Shown: one piece after another, positions 16,914 through 24,831 of the stretch
Layout: every line of letters starts with the position of its first letter
How positions within the stretch are numbered: position 1 is the stretch's first letter
Source of the DNA: Kineosporia aurantiaca JCM 3230
GTDB taxonomy: Bacteria; Actinomycetota; Actinomycetes; Actinomycetales; Kineosporiaceae
Length of the DNA stretch: 64,000 nt
Assembly (NCBI GenBank): GCA_000719025.1
Contig: JODP01000005.1
Location: forward strand, 62,001 to 126,000
Direction: 5' to 3'
Notes under the pieces: model-generated
Database searches by the model: none
What the model was told of the DNA's origin: nothing
Seen by the model: only the letters and a program-made list of their open reading frames with translations
Program-made: the position numbers and the translations under genes

Positions 16914-17063
16914 ATGAGCGAGAGCAACAACGTGCAGGCGCAGACCGGCACCGAGCCGGCCGAGCTGGAACTGCAGGAGCTGGAGTCCATGGAGGCTCCC
17001 GGCTGGTGGACCGCGGGCGGCGTCGTCGTCGGCATCTCGATCACCGTCATCGCCGCCACCTGA
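16914..17063 (+). CDS. mpaA2: Daptide precursor peptide 2
   Basis: The 49-residue peptide has the leader motif AELELQELESM, then EAPGWWTAGG and a beta-branched hydrophobic core ending in TVIAAT. The C-terminal Thr fits daptide processing; the core carries four Ser/Thr and no Cys. The ribosome site is AGAAGGAAAA. Shared features with precursor 3 (ELELQELE, APG-aromatic-Trp, final AAT) mark them as tandem duplicates. Confidence 0.88.
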   Translation: MSESNNVQAQTGTEPAELELQELESMEAPGWWTAGGVVVGISITVIAAT

Positions 17064-17122
17064 TCCTGATTCTCCCGCCCGAGAACACATCCCGGAAAAC
17101 CCTTACGAGAGGAAGCAGAACC

Positions 17123-17251
17123 ATGCCGAACAACAACCAGCAGAACACCGAGCTCGAACTGCAGGAGCTCGAGGAGATGAGCGCCCCCGGTTTCTGGGAG
17201 GGCGTCAGCATCGGCGTCACGATCGTCAGCACCATCGTCGCCGCGACCTGA
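17123..17251 (+). CDS. mpaA3: Daptide precursor peptide 3
   Basis: The 42-residue peptide has TELELQELEEM, then SAPGFWEGVS and a core of alternating Ile/Val and Ser/Thr ending in STIVAAT. It has the shortest leader of the set, no Cys and the invariant terminal Thr. The ribosome site is GAGAGGAAG. With five Ser/Thr in the core it offers several sites for the adjacent LanKC if that enzyme dehydrates daptides. Confidence 0.88.
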   Translation: MPNNNQQNTELELQELEEMSAPGFWEGVSIGVTIVSTIVAAT

Positions 17252-17315
17252 GAGTCGTAGCTCTGCTGAGGAAACCTGTCGAAACATCTGTTCGGGTCTA
17301 GACCACCCGGGCACC

Positions 17316-17372
17316 GCATCACCTGCCGGGGCCTGCATCTGTTGGCGCAGTGCAGGTCCTGGCTGGTGATGC
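17316..17372. terminator. Long hairpin between the precursors and export genes
   Basis: A stem of about 22 pairs (GCATCACC ... GGTGATGC outside, CCTGCA ... TGCAGG inside), with one mismatch and two G-T pairs, closes a 13-base loop. It lies 64 bases after the third precursor's stop and 60 before the next start. No T-run follows, so it fits partial termination or 3'-end protection, raising precursor mRNA over transporter mRNA. Confidence 0.65.
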
Positions 17373-17431
17373 TACCCGCTGACTCGGGTCAGCGCGAGTC
17401 CCCCCACCCTTCGCTCCGAAAGGACACCACC

Positions 17432-17653
17432 ATGTCTGCCCTGCCGAACCTGACCGACCTGCCCACGCTGCCCGCCCTGCCCGCGGTTCCGGAGATGACC
17501 CGGCCGCTCGTGCTGGCGCTGGCCGGTCTCGGCGCCGTGCTGCCCCTGGTCCCGATGTCGCAGACCGCACGCACGCTCACCGCCATCACCATGGCGGGCC
17601 TGGCCACCGGGATGCTCGGCCACGACCTGGCCACGAAGCGGCTGTCCCGATGA
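17432..17653 (+). CDS. Small hydrophobic protein of the daptide operon
   Basis: The 73-residue product begins with a Pro/Leu-rich segment (LTDLPTLPALPAVPE) and has two short hydrophobic helices, LVLALAGLGAVLPLVP and a second near residues 48-64, ending in basic ATKRLSR. It has no daptide-type terminal Thr and no leader motif, so I do not call it a precursor. It follows a GAAAGGAC site and overlaps the ABC ATPase start by four bases. It may be an accessory of the exporter or a self-immunity peptide. Confidence 0.6.
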   Translation: MSALPNLTDLPTLPALPAVPEMTRPLVLALAGLGAVLPLVPMSQTARTLTAITMAGLATGMLGHDLATKRLSR

Positions 17654-18375
17654 CCTCCCCGGTGATCGGGGTCGAGCACCTCACCAAGCAGTTCGGGGGT
17701 GTCCGGGCCGTCGACGACGTGACGTTCGAGGCCGCGCCCGGCCGCGTGGTGGGGCTGCTCGGCCCCAACGGGGCCGGCAAGACGACGCTGATCCGCATGG
17801 TGCTGGGGCTGGCCGCCCCCACCGCCGGGCGGGCCCTGCTGTGGGGCCGCGCCTATGCGGACCTGCCCGACGCCGGCCGCCGGGTGGGCGTCATGCTCGA
17901 CGGGATGGCCCCGATCGCCGGGGCCAGTGCCCGCGACGAGCTGAACATCTGGGCCTGCGCCCTGGGGCTGCGGCCGGCCCGGGTCGAGGAGGTCCTGGCC
18001 CTGGTCGGCCTGGCCGGCGCGGCCGACCGGAACGCCTCGGCCTACTCGACGGGGATGAAACAGCGTCTCTCGCTGGCGGTCGCCATGCTCGGCGACCCCG
18101 AGCTGCTGATCCTCGACGAGCCGACCAACGGCCTGGACCCGGAGGGCATCACCTGGCTGCGCGGCCTGGTCCGCAGCCTGGCCGCCGAGGGCCGCACGGT
18201 GCTGATCTGCAGCCACCTGCTCGCCGAGATCGAGCGCACCGTCGACGACGTCGTGGTGCTCGACAAGAAGATCCTCTTCACCGGTTCCGCCCCCTCCCTG
18301 GTCTCCCAGGCGGGCGGCCTGGAGGAGAGCTTCCTCGCCCTGCTCCGATCCCAGAAGGAGGAGAACCATGTCTAA
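17650..18375 (+). CDS. mpaT1: ABC transporter ATP-binding protein (daptide export/immunity)
   Basis: This 241-residue ABC ATPase has intact motifs: GPNGAGKTTLIRM, signature YSTGMKQRLSLA, Walker B LLILDEPTNGLDPEG and switch CSHLLAE. It is of the ABC-2/CcmA type used for bacteriocin export and immunity. It is coupled upstream to the small hydrophobic gene and overlaps the permease start. The contrast with the inactive ATPase-like protein of the left arm is notable. Confidence 0.87.
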   Translation: MTSPVIGVEHLTKQFGGVRAVDDVTFEAAPGRVVGLLGPNGAGKTTLIRMVLGLAAPTAGRALLWGRAYADLPDAGRRVGVMLDGMAPIAGASARDELNIWACALGLRPARVEEVLALVGLAGAADRNASAYSTGMKQRLSLAVAMLGDPELLILDEPTNGLDPEGITWLRGLVRSLAAEGRTVLICSHLLAEIERTVDDVVVLDKKILFTGSAPSLVSQAGGLEESFLALLRSQKEENHV

Positions 18376-19177
18376 CACCACCTCCACACCGGTGACGTTC
18401 AGCGCGACCGCGCCGCCCGGCCCCACCCGGGGCCGGTTCGGCCGCGTCGTGCGGGCCGAGCTGTGGCGGGCCCGGCAGGGCCGCCAGCTGATCAGCCTGG
18501 CGATCGGCGCCGTGGTGCTGTGCCTGCTGACCTCGTACGCCCTGGCCGCCCAGGTGCAGTCGGGCTCCTCCACCCAGGGCCCGGCCGAGCTCACCGAGGG
18601 GCAGGCGCGCTCCTGGATGATGACCTTCCTGCTGGCCGGCATCTTCGGCTCGATGCTGTTCACCCGGGACGCCCGCACCGGCGCCCTGACCCGCAGCATC
18701 CTGATGAGCGGGCGCCGCACCGTCTTCGGCGCCAAGGTGGTGGCCAGCGCGGTGGCCGGCCTCGGCTTCGGCGTCCTCGCCGCCGTGATGGCCCTGGGGA
18801 CCACCTACGGGGTCAACAGCGGCCTGGGCGTGCCGTTCTCGTGGACCGCCGAAGCCACCAAGATCGTGCTGGGCATCGTCGTCTGCTGCGTGCTCGCCTC
18901 GGTCTTCGGGTTCTTCGTGGGGGTGCTGGCCCGCAGCGGCACGATCGCGCTGCTCCTGCTGCTCCTGCAGACCCTGCTGGTCGACCCGGGCCTGCAGCGG
19001 ATCTGGCCCGACTTCGCGAAGTACCTGTTCACCGTTGCGCTCAGCTCGGTCTACCGCGACGTGCTGCCGGACATCCTGCCGCTCGCCGCCGGGGCCGCCG
19101 TCGCGGTGGCCTGGGTCGCCGTTCTGGGGGCGGTCGCCTGGACCAGCTTCAGCCGAAAGGACGTCACGATCTCATGA
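18368..19177 (+). CDS. mpaT2: ABC-2 type permease (daptide export/immunity)
   Basis: This 269-residue permease has six transmembrane helices in the ABC-2 pattern, with an N-terminal cytoplasmic helix (VVRAELWRARQG) before the first span. It overlaps the ATPase gene by eight bases and the protease gene by four, so ATPase, permease and protease are made together. It probably exports mature daptides or protects the membrane from them. Confidence 0.83.
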   Translation: MSNTTSTPVTFSATAPPGPTRGRFGRVVRAELWRARQGRQLISLAIGAVVLCLLTSYALAAQVQSGSSTQGPAELTEGQARSWMMTFLLAGIFGSMLFTRDARTGALTRSILMSGRRTVFGAKVVASAVAGLGFGVLAAVMALGTTYGVNSGLGVPFSWTAEATKIVLGIVVCCVLASVFGFFVGVLARSGTIALLLLLLQTLLVDPGLQRIWPDFAKYLFTVALSSVYRDVLPDILPLAAGAAVAVAWVAVLGAVAWTSFSRKDVTIS

Positions 19178-20850
19178 ACAGCAGCGGAGCCATCAGCGGC
19201 AGCCCCGGGCTCCGCAGCGCGGGGGGTACGCAGGTCCTGGAGAAGACCGGCCCGGATCCGCGCAAGCCCCGACTGGCCGCCGGGGTCACGGTGGTCGAGC
19301 CCCTCGGGCCGGACGCGCCGTGGATCATCCAGGACGGGCCCGACCGGTACTTCCGGGTCTCCCCCGACTTCGCCTCGGTCGCCGGCGCCCTGGACGGTTC
19401 CACCCCGCTGGACGATCTGGCCGCCCAGCTCGGTGACCCCTGGACGTCCGACGACGTCTGGCGGACCTGGGACCACCTGGTCGCCAAAGACCTGGTGGGA
19501 GACCGGGATCCGCGGCCGACCGCGACGTCCGCCTTCAAGTACGTCCCGCCCCTGACCTTCCAGCTCACCGTGCTGAATCCGGCCAAGGTGCTGGCGCCGT
19601 TCACCCGGATCATCCAGATCCTCACCGGTCACCGGGGTTTCACCCTGCAGATCCTGTTCGCCCTGGCCGGGATCGTCTCGCTGGTGCTGCGTCCGTCGCT
19701 GGTCTGGTCGGCGGCCACCACCCCGCTGAGCCTGACCTCCTACGGCGCCGTGGCGCTCAGCTTCATCGTCGCCACCGCGATCCACGAGTTCGGCCACGGC
19801 GCGGTCCTGGTCAGTCACGGGGGCCGGCCGAGCCGGATGGGGGTCATGCTCTTCTACCTCGCCCCCGCCTTCTTCTGCGACGTCAGTGACGGCTGGCGAC
19901 TACCCGAACGCCGTCAACGCGTGCAGATCGCCTGCTCCGGAATCACCACCCAGGCCGTCGTCGGCGCGGTGGCGGCGTTCGTCTCGCTGCTGCCGGCGGT
20001 GGCCCCGATCCGGCTCGAGCTCGTGCTGTTCGCCACCGGTACCTACCTCGGCGGGATCCTCAACCTCATCCCGTTCGTGAAGTTCGACGGCTACCTCGCC
20101 CTGATGAGCCACCTGGACACGCCGAACCTGCGGGAGAAGGCGATGGGCGACGCCCGTCAGTTCGGGGCCTGGGCGCTGTTCGGGGCCCGGCGGGCGCCCG
20201 AGCTGCCGCAGTACCGGTGGGCCGTGGCCTACGGGTTCGCCTGCATCGGTTTCCCGTTCGTCATTGTCCTGCAGGCCGTCTCGCTGTGGTCGCGGGCGCT
20301 GTCCCAGATCGGGATCGTGGGCCTGGTCGGCATGATCGTCGGCATCCTCGGCTGTGCCCTGGTCGTGGTGCGCGGATGGCGGCGGATGATCACGTTCGCG
20401 CTCGAGACCGGTGCTCCCCGGCTGCGGATCCTGCTGGTCACCGTGGCGGCCGGAGCGGCCGTCCTGGCCGGTGCGATCCTGATCCAGGTGCCCCGGACGG
20501 TTCAGGGCGGGTACTTCACCGGGGCCGACGGCGCCGTCCGGTTCATCATGCCCTCGGCCGCACACGACGAACTGGCCGGCGGCGACCCGATCGAGCTCTA
20601 CCGCAGCGGCGTCCTGGGTCGTCAGCTCGTCGCCCAGGCCCGGATCGCCGACCCGACCTCGACCTCCCAGGTGGGACCGATCAGTGCGGTGGCTCCCGTG
20701 GTCACGACGCTGACCACGCGATACCCGGACACCGTGCGCCTGGCCGTCGACGCACCCCCGGCGGCGGCGAACGGAATCGCCATCTGGCGGGGACCGCAGA
20801 TTCCGCTCTGGCGCTTCGCTCTCGACTCCTACATCAAGCCCCTGCTCTAA
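19174..20850 (+). CDS. mpaP: Intramembrane metalloprotease M50 with RRE-like N-terminus (MpaP-like)
   Basis: This is a 558-residue, multi-span site-2-protease type enzyme. The zinc motif is ATAIHEFGHGAVL near residue 204, and the third ligand region is NLIPFVKFDGYLAL near residue 296. Residues 40-110 (RYFRVSPDFASVAGALDGST and following) look like a PqqD/RRE winged helix that could dock the leader. In daptide clusters this protease removes the leader at the membrane. The C-terminal 120 residues are probably extracytoplasmic. The start overlaps the permease stop; the longer upstream frame is a shadow. Confidence 0.82.
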   Translation: MNSSGAISGSPGLRSAGGTQVLEKTGPDPRKPRLAAGVTVVEPLGPDAPWIIQDGPDRYFRVSPDFASVAGALDGSTPLDDLAAQLGDPWTSDDVWRTWDHLVAKDLVGDRDPRPTATSAFKYVPPLTFQLTVLNPAKVLAPFTRIIQILTGHRGFTLQILFALAGIVSLVLRPSLVWSAATTPLSLTSYGAVALSFIVATAIHEFGHGAVLVSHGGRPSRMGVMLFYLAPAFFCDVSDGWRLPERRQRVQIACSGITTQAVVGAVAAFVSLLPAVAPIRLELVLFATGTYLGGILNLIPFVKFDGYLALMSHLDTPNLREKAMGDARQFGAWALFGARRAPELPQYRWAVAYGFACIGFPFVIVLQAVSLWSRALSQIGIVGLVGMIVGILGCALVVVRGWRRMITFALETGAPRLRILLVTVAAGAAVLAGAILIQVPRTVQGGYFTGADGAVRFIMPSAAHDELAGGDPIELYRSGVLGRQLVAQARIADPTSTSQVGPISAVAPVVTTLTTRYPDTVRLAVDAPPAAANGIAIWRGPQIPLWRFALDSYIKPLL

Positions 20851-20868
20851 CGCCCGGAAGAGGCCGTC

Positions 20869-23358
20869 ATGGACTTCGGCATCATCGACTACTGCTTACA
20901 GCCCTCACCCTTCTTCGACGTGCCCTCGAATACCACGGCCGGCGACTTCGCCAAGGCCAACGAGGGCCTGCCGGAGGGCTGGCTGCGGGCCACCGACGAG
21001 ATCTGGTGCTACCAGCACCCGGTCGGCCGGGAAAGCCGCGAGCAGGGCTGGAAGGTGCACGTGTCCACCACCCCGGCCGACGCCGAGAAGGTGCTCGACA
21101 TCGTCTGGGCCTACTGCCTGCCGAAGCTGATCCCGTTCAAGTTCCTGCGCTCGCCGCAGCACGTGCTGGCCCGCAACAGCAAGTACGCCGACCGGACCAG
21201 CAGCGGCAAGTTCATCGCGATCTACCCGCCGTCCGACGCCGACCTCCCGGGCATCCTCGCCGACCTCGAGCTGCTCCTGGCCGGTTTCCGGGGTCCGGCG
21301 ATCCTGACCGACCTGCTCTACCGGACGGCGCCGGTCTACGTCCGCTACGGCGCCTTCGTCGAACTCGTCGGACCGGACCAGCACGGTCTGCTGGTGCCCT
21401 CGGTCCGCCGTCCCGACGGCGTCCTGGTCCCCGACGTCCGGCGTCCCTCGTTCCACGTACCGGAGTGGGTCGACCCGCCCGCGTGTGTGCTGGAGGCCCT
21501 GGAGCGGCGACGGGCGGGCGCCCGGCCCTTGCCGTTCCGAGTACAGCGAGCGCTGCACTTCTCCAACGGCGGGGGAGTGTACGACGCCGTCGACCGGGCC
21601 ACCGGGGCCCGGGTCCTGGTCAAGGAGGCCCGGCCGATGGCCGGGCTGGACGAGCAGGGCCAGGACGCCGTCGGGCGCCTGGAGCAGGAACGCTGGGCCC
21701 TGGAGGAGCTGGCCGGAGCGCCGTACGTGCCCCGGCTGGTCAGTTACCTGCGCGGTGACCGGCACTACTACCTCGCCCGCGACTTCGTGGACGGCGACTC
21801 GCTGCTCACCCTGGTCCAGCGCCACCATCCGGATCTGCCGGGTGACCAGGACCTCGACCGGGCTACGTACGCCCGCTGGGCGCTGACCGTCGGGGACCGG
21901 GTCGCGGCAGCCCTGCGGGACATGCACACCCGCGGGGTCGTCTTCGGCGACGTGCACCCGAACAACGTCCTGATCGGGAGCACCGGTGAGCCGATGTTCA
22001 TCGACATGGAGACGGCGAGCCGGGCCGTCGACGACCAGCCGCAGCGGATCGGCGCCCCCGGGTTCCGGGCCCCGGACCACCTGCGCGGCGTGGCCGCGGA
22101 CCGGCACGGCCTGGCCTGCCTGCGGCTGTCCCTGCTCCTGCCGGCGACCATCACGCTGAGCTGGGGTCCGGAGAAGGTGTTCGACCTGCTCGAGGAGATC
22201 CACGCCCGCTTCGACGTTCCCAGCACCTTCGACGAGCAGGTGCTCGCCGATCTCGGGATCGATGCCACCCGGCCGCCACGAAGGGAGGTGTCCGCCGACG
22301 ACGTCACGGCGTTCACTCTGGCGAACGCCACCCCCGAACGCGACGACCGGCTCTATCCCGGCGCTGCGAACCTGTTCCGCACCCCCGGCGGCAGCCTCAC
22401 CCCGGCCTACGGGGCCACCGGCGTGCTGTGGGCGCTGCACCAGCGCGGAACCGATGTCCCGGTCCAGCACCTCGCCTGGGTCGAGCACCGGCTCCCCCGG
22501 CTCAACTGCGGGCCCGGGCTTTTCGAGGGCTGGGCGGGAGTAGGACTGGCGCTGGCCGACCTCGGGCTCGAGGACCGCGCTGCCCAGGCCATCGACCGGG
22601 CCCTGCAGCAGGCCGCCGACGGCACCCGGACCGACCCCTCGCTGACCCGCGGCCGCTCCGGCGCCGCGGTCGCCGCCCTCCAGGCCCAGGCCCTGGTCCC
22701 CGGCGCCGCCGAGGCGGCCCGGGCGATCGGCGAGCAGCTGATCGCCACCGAGGCCTGGACCCGGATGAGCACCCGCCAGGGCACTCCCGCCTGGGGTCTG
22801 CTCGACGGGCCGGCCGGGCTGGCCCTGCTGTTCATCCGGCTGCACGAGCAGTTCACGGCCCCCGAACTCCTGGGCGCCGCCCGGGCCGCGCTCACGACCG
22901 AACTCGATCTGCTCTTTCCCGGTGGGGACCGGGGCGCGCCGCTGGAGGTGGCCATCGCTTCCGGCCCCTGGCGACGCGCCACGATCCACCGCGGCAGCGC
23001 CGGTACCGCCATGGTCCTGGCCGACTACCTGGCCCGGGCCGAGGACGCCGAACTCGAACGCGTCCTGGCCCGGCTCGGCACGGCGCACGACCTGTGGCAC
23101 CACGAGCAGCCGGGGCTGTTCACCGGCCGGGCCGGCATGATCGCCGCCCTGCGGCACGTGGGCGCCCGCTGGCCCGGCCACGAGCAGCGGGTCGCCCGGC
23201 AGAGCGGGCTGCTCACCCGGCACCTGGTCACCGACCAGGGCGTGGCCGGGTACCTGGGGGATTTCGGGCTGAAGATGTCGTGCGACCTCGGCACCGGCTC
23301 GTCCGGGATCGTGTGGGTCACCGAGGGCGGCACCGTTCCGTTCTGCTTCCCGGGATGA
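20869..23358 (+). CDS. lanKC: Class III lanthionine synthetase LanKC (copy 2) in the daptide operon
   Basis: This 829-residue lyase-kinase-cyclase-like enzyme has an N-terminal lyase with SSGKFIAIYP and VYVRYGAFVE. Its kinase has SNGGGVYDAVD, VLVKEA, the loop VFGDVHPNNVL near residue 360 (Asp and Asn kept, usual His replaced by Phe) and MFIDMETA. The C-terminal domain keeps the LanC toroid repeats but lacks zinc ligands. It starts 18 bases after the protease, hence in the daptide transcription unit. The nearby precursors have no Cys, so the likely reaction is Ser/Thr dehydration without ring closure, or action on the left-arm precursor. It shares domain order with copy 1. Confidence 0.88.
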   Translation: MDFGIIDYCLQPSPFFDVPSNTTAGDFAKANEGLPEGWLRATDEIWCYQHPVGRESREQGWKVHVSTTPADAEKVLDIVWAYCLPKLIPFKFLRSPQHVLARNSKYADRTSSGKFIAIYPPSDADLPGILADLELLLAGFRGPAILTDLLYRTAPVYVRYGAFVELVGPDQHGLLVPSVRRPDGVLVPDVRRPSFHVPEWVDPPACVLEALERRRAGARPLPFRVQRALHFSNGGGVYDAVDRATGARVLVKEARPMAGLDEQGQDAVGRLEQERWALEELAGAPYVPRLVSYLRGDRHYYLARDFVDGDSLLTLVQRHHPDLPGDQDLDRATYARWALTVGDRVAAALRDMHTRGVVFGDVHPNNVLIGSTGEPMFIDMETASRAVDDQPQRIGAPGFRAPDHLRGVAADRHGLACLRLSLLLPATITLSWGPEKVFDLLEEIHARFDVPSTFDEQVLADLGIDATRPPRREVSADDVTAFTLANATPERDDRLYPGAANLFRTPGGSLTPAYGATGVLWALHQRGTDVPVQHLAWVEHRLPRLNCGPGLFEGWAGVGLALADLGLEDRAAQAIDRALQQAADGTRTDPSLTRGRSGAAVAALQAQALVPGAAEAARAIGEQLIATEAWTRMSTRQGTPAWGLLDGPAGLALLFIRLHEQFTAPELLGAARAALTTELDLLFPGGDRGAPLEVAIASGPWRRATIHRGSAGTAMVLADYLARAEDAELERVLARLGTAHDLWHHEQPGLFTGRAGMIAALRHVGARWPGHEQRVARQSGLLTRHLVTDQGVAGYLGDFGLKMSCDLGTGSSGIVWVTEGGTVPFCFPG

Positions 23359-23377
23359 CGCTGAACACCGCCGGGGC

Positions 23378-24385
23378 TCAGGCCACCGATGTCGCCCCGG
23401 CGGTGGGCAGCAATACCTCGAGCAGCTGGGCCGCCTCGTCGTACGCGGCGTCCGGCCCTTCGAGCGCGTGCACCCCGGAAAGATTGAGGACGACCTCGTC
23501 GACCCCCGCTTCGGTGTAGGCACTGAGGCGCTGCCCGAGTCCCTCGACGTCGTCGTGCAGGAACGCCCCGCCGTCCAGGACGGCCTTGGCGGCCGGGCCG
23601 GGCCGGTCGATGTCGAACTGAATCCCCGCCCGGGAGAGCATGTCCTGGTAGTGCGGGCCCTGAAGATGGCCGTAGTTGCTGGCCAGGACCGTCCGGTAGG
23701 GATTACGCCCGGGCCGGCGCAGTGCGACCGGCACCACGCTGCTGACCCATGGCCGGGCCGCACCCGCCGCCCCGGCACCCTCCTGCAGGGCGGGCTCGAC
23801 CACCGACCCGACGTACTCGGCCGGGGCGAGCCAGGTGACGGCGACGTCCGCGATCCCGCCCGCGAGCCGGGCCATCGCCGGACGCAGAACCCCCAGGCCG
23901 ATCTGCACCTCCGGGCTGTCCATGCGATGCAACGGCATGGCCGAGGTGATCGTGTCACCGGGTTCCGATGTCTGCCCCGCGAGCAGATCCCGGACCGCGG
24001 TGACGTACTCCCGGACCGCCCCCAGCTGACTCGCCGGCCGGGTCCCGAGCAGCTCCTGGAAGACGACCGGCCCCGGGCCCAGCCCGTAGACGACAGGGTG
24101 CCCGGTGATCCGGGCCAGGGAGCGGGCTTCCATTGCCGCCTGGAACGGATGCTTGAGCGGCATCAGGGTCACCGCCAGACCCACCGGCACCCGGTGCCCG
24201 GCCCCGGCGACGTAGGCGAACGACTGGAGCGGGTCGAGGGTGACGGCCTGCCCCTGCCACAGCCGCCCCGGCGGCCTCTGCGGTGTTTGGACGGCTTTGG
24301 TCGGCCTCGGATCGAGAAGGGCCGCCCACCGCACGAGTTCGCGCGGATCGGTGGGCATGAACGGCACGAGGAGTGACAGTTTCAC
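23378..24385 (-). CDS. Luciferase-like (LLM) oxidoreductase, possible F420-dependent RiPP reductase
   Basis: This 335-residue TIM-barrel flavin/F420 oxidoreductase of the luciferase-like superfamily converges on LanKC copy 2, with 19 bases between stops. Family features are RITGHPVVYGLGPGPVVFQE and the substrate-facing MARLAGGIADVAVTWLAP. An F420H2-dependent LLM enzyme reduces dehydroalanine to D-Ala in class V lanthipeptide pathways; a similar role here would explain a dehydrating LanKC with Cys-free substrates. This is inference from context. The GTG at 24385 begins the barrel's first strand (KLSLLVPF); the longer frame is not needed. Confidence 0.7.
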   Translation of the reverse strand: MKLSLLVPFMPTDPRELVRWAALLDPRPTKAVQTPQRPPGRLWQGQAVTLDPLQSFAYVAGAGHRVPVGLAVTLMPLKHPFQAAMEARSLARITGHPVVYGLGPGPVVFQELLGTRPASQLGAVREYVTAVRDLLAGQTSEPGDTITSAMPLHRMDSPEVQIGLGVLRPAMARLAGGIADVAVTWLAPAEYVGSVVEPALQEGAGAAGAARPWVSSVVPVALRRPGRNPYRTVLASNYGHLQGPHYQDMLSRAGIQFDIDRPGPAAKAVLDGGAFLHDDVEGLGQRLSAYTEAGVDEVVLNLSGVHALEGPDAAYDEAAQLLEVLLPTAGATSVA

Positions 24386-24505
24386 TCGTGGCCCCCGTTT
24401 CGTGGTCGTGGGCCCCGAGCGAGGCCGGATCGCTCGATCCTGACGTGCATCGATGCCAGGATGAAGCGCGGGCGCCGAAGTCATGAGTCATGGCAGGACG
24501 GTTGA

Positions 24506-24517
24506 TGACAGGTGTCA
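24506..24517. promoter_or_regulatory. Palindromic operator copy 3 (TGACAGGTGTCA)
   Basis: A third exact TGACA-N2-TGTCA palindrome, here extended to 14 bases by flanking A and T. It lies between the leftward LLM gene and the rightward small membrane/GPP34 genes. A candidate promoter (CTGACG, 18 bases, TAGCCT) follows at about 24540-24572. It ties these outer genes to the central RiPP operons. Confidence 0.6.
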
Positions 24518-24641
24518 TGCCCAGGTGCTGACCGCTGACCCTGACGCCGGCCCCCGGCCGTTTCCTAGCCTGGGATCACACACCGGTTGAACGTCGGGCC
24601 GACCGCCAGGCCCCCCGGAGGGCCGGAAAGCGAGGAGCACC

Positions 24642-24827
24642 ATGTCCAGCATCATCACCACCAAGAGCCCAGTGTTCTGGCTCATCATCTGCGCCGGCGT
24701 GGTCCTTCCGGCGCTCAGCCTGGACGGAACCGCCCGGGTCGTGACGACGGTGTTGGTCGTCACTCTCGTGGTCATCGGCTTCGTGCGGGCGCGGCGTCAG
24801 GATCGCGGCGCTGCCGCGCGGAACTGA
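24642..24827 (+). CDS. Small two-helix membrane protein
   Basis: This 61-residue protein has two hydrophobic helices (VFWLIICAGVVLPALSL and VVTTVLVVTLVVIGFV) and a basic tail, RARRQDRGAAARN. AGGAGCACC precedes the ATG. It is four bases upstream of the GPP34 gene and downstream of operator copy 3. It resembles no family I know; the shape suits an immunity or membrane-anchor peptide. Very small hydrophobic proteins of this kind also occur outside RiPP clusters. Confidence 0.6.
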   Translation: MSSIITTKSPVFWLIICAGVVLPALSLDGTARVVTTVLVVTLVVIGFVRARRQDRGAAARN

Positions 24828-24831
24828 CCCG

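Noticed and set aside
17432..17653. Fourth daptide precursor
   Set aside because: It has no ELELQELE-like leader and no C-terminal Thr; it ends in Lys-Arg-Leu-Ser-Arg, so a membrane accessory fits better.
20905..23958. 1017-codon minus-strand open frame opposite LanKC copy 2
   Set aside because: It is the antisense shadow of a gene with full domain support; its translation is Gly/Arg/Pro-rich low-complexity sequence with no motif.
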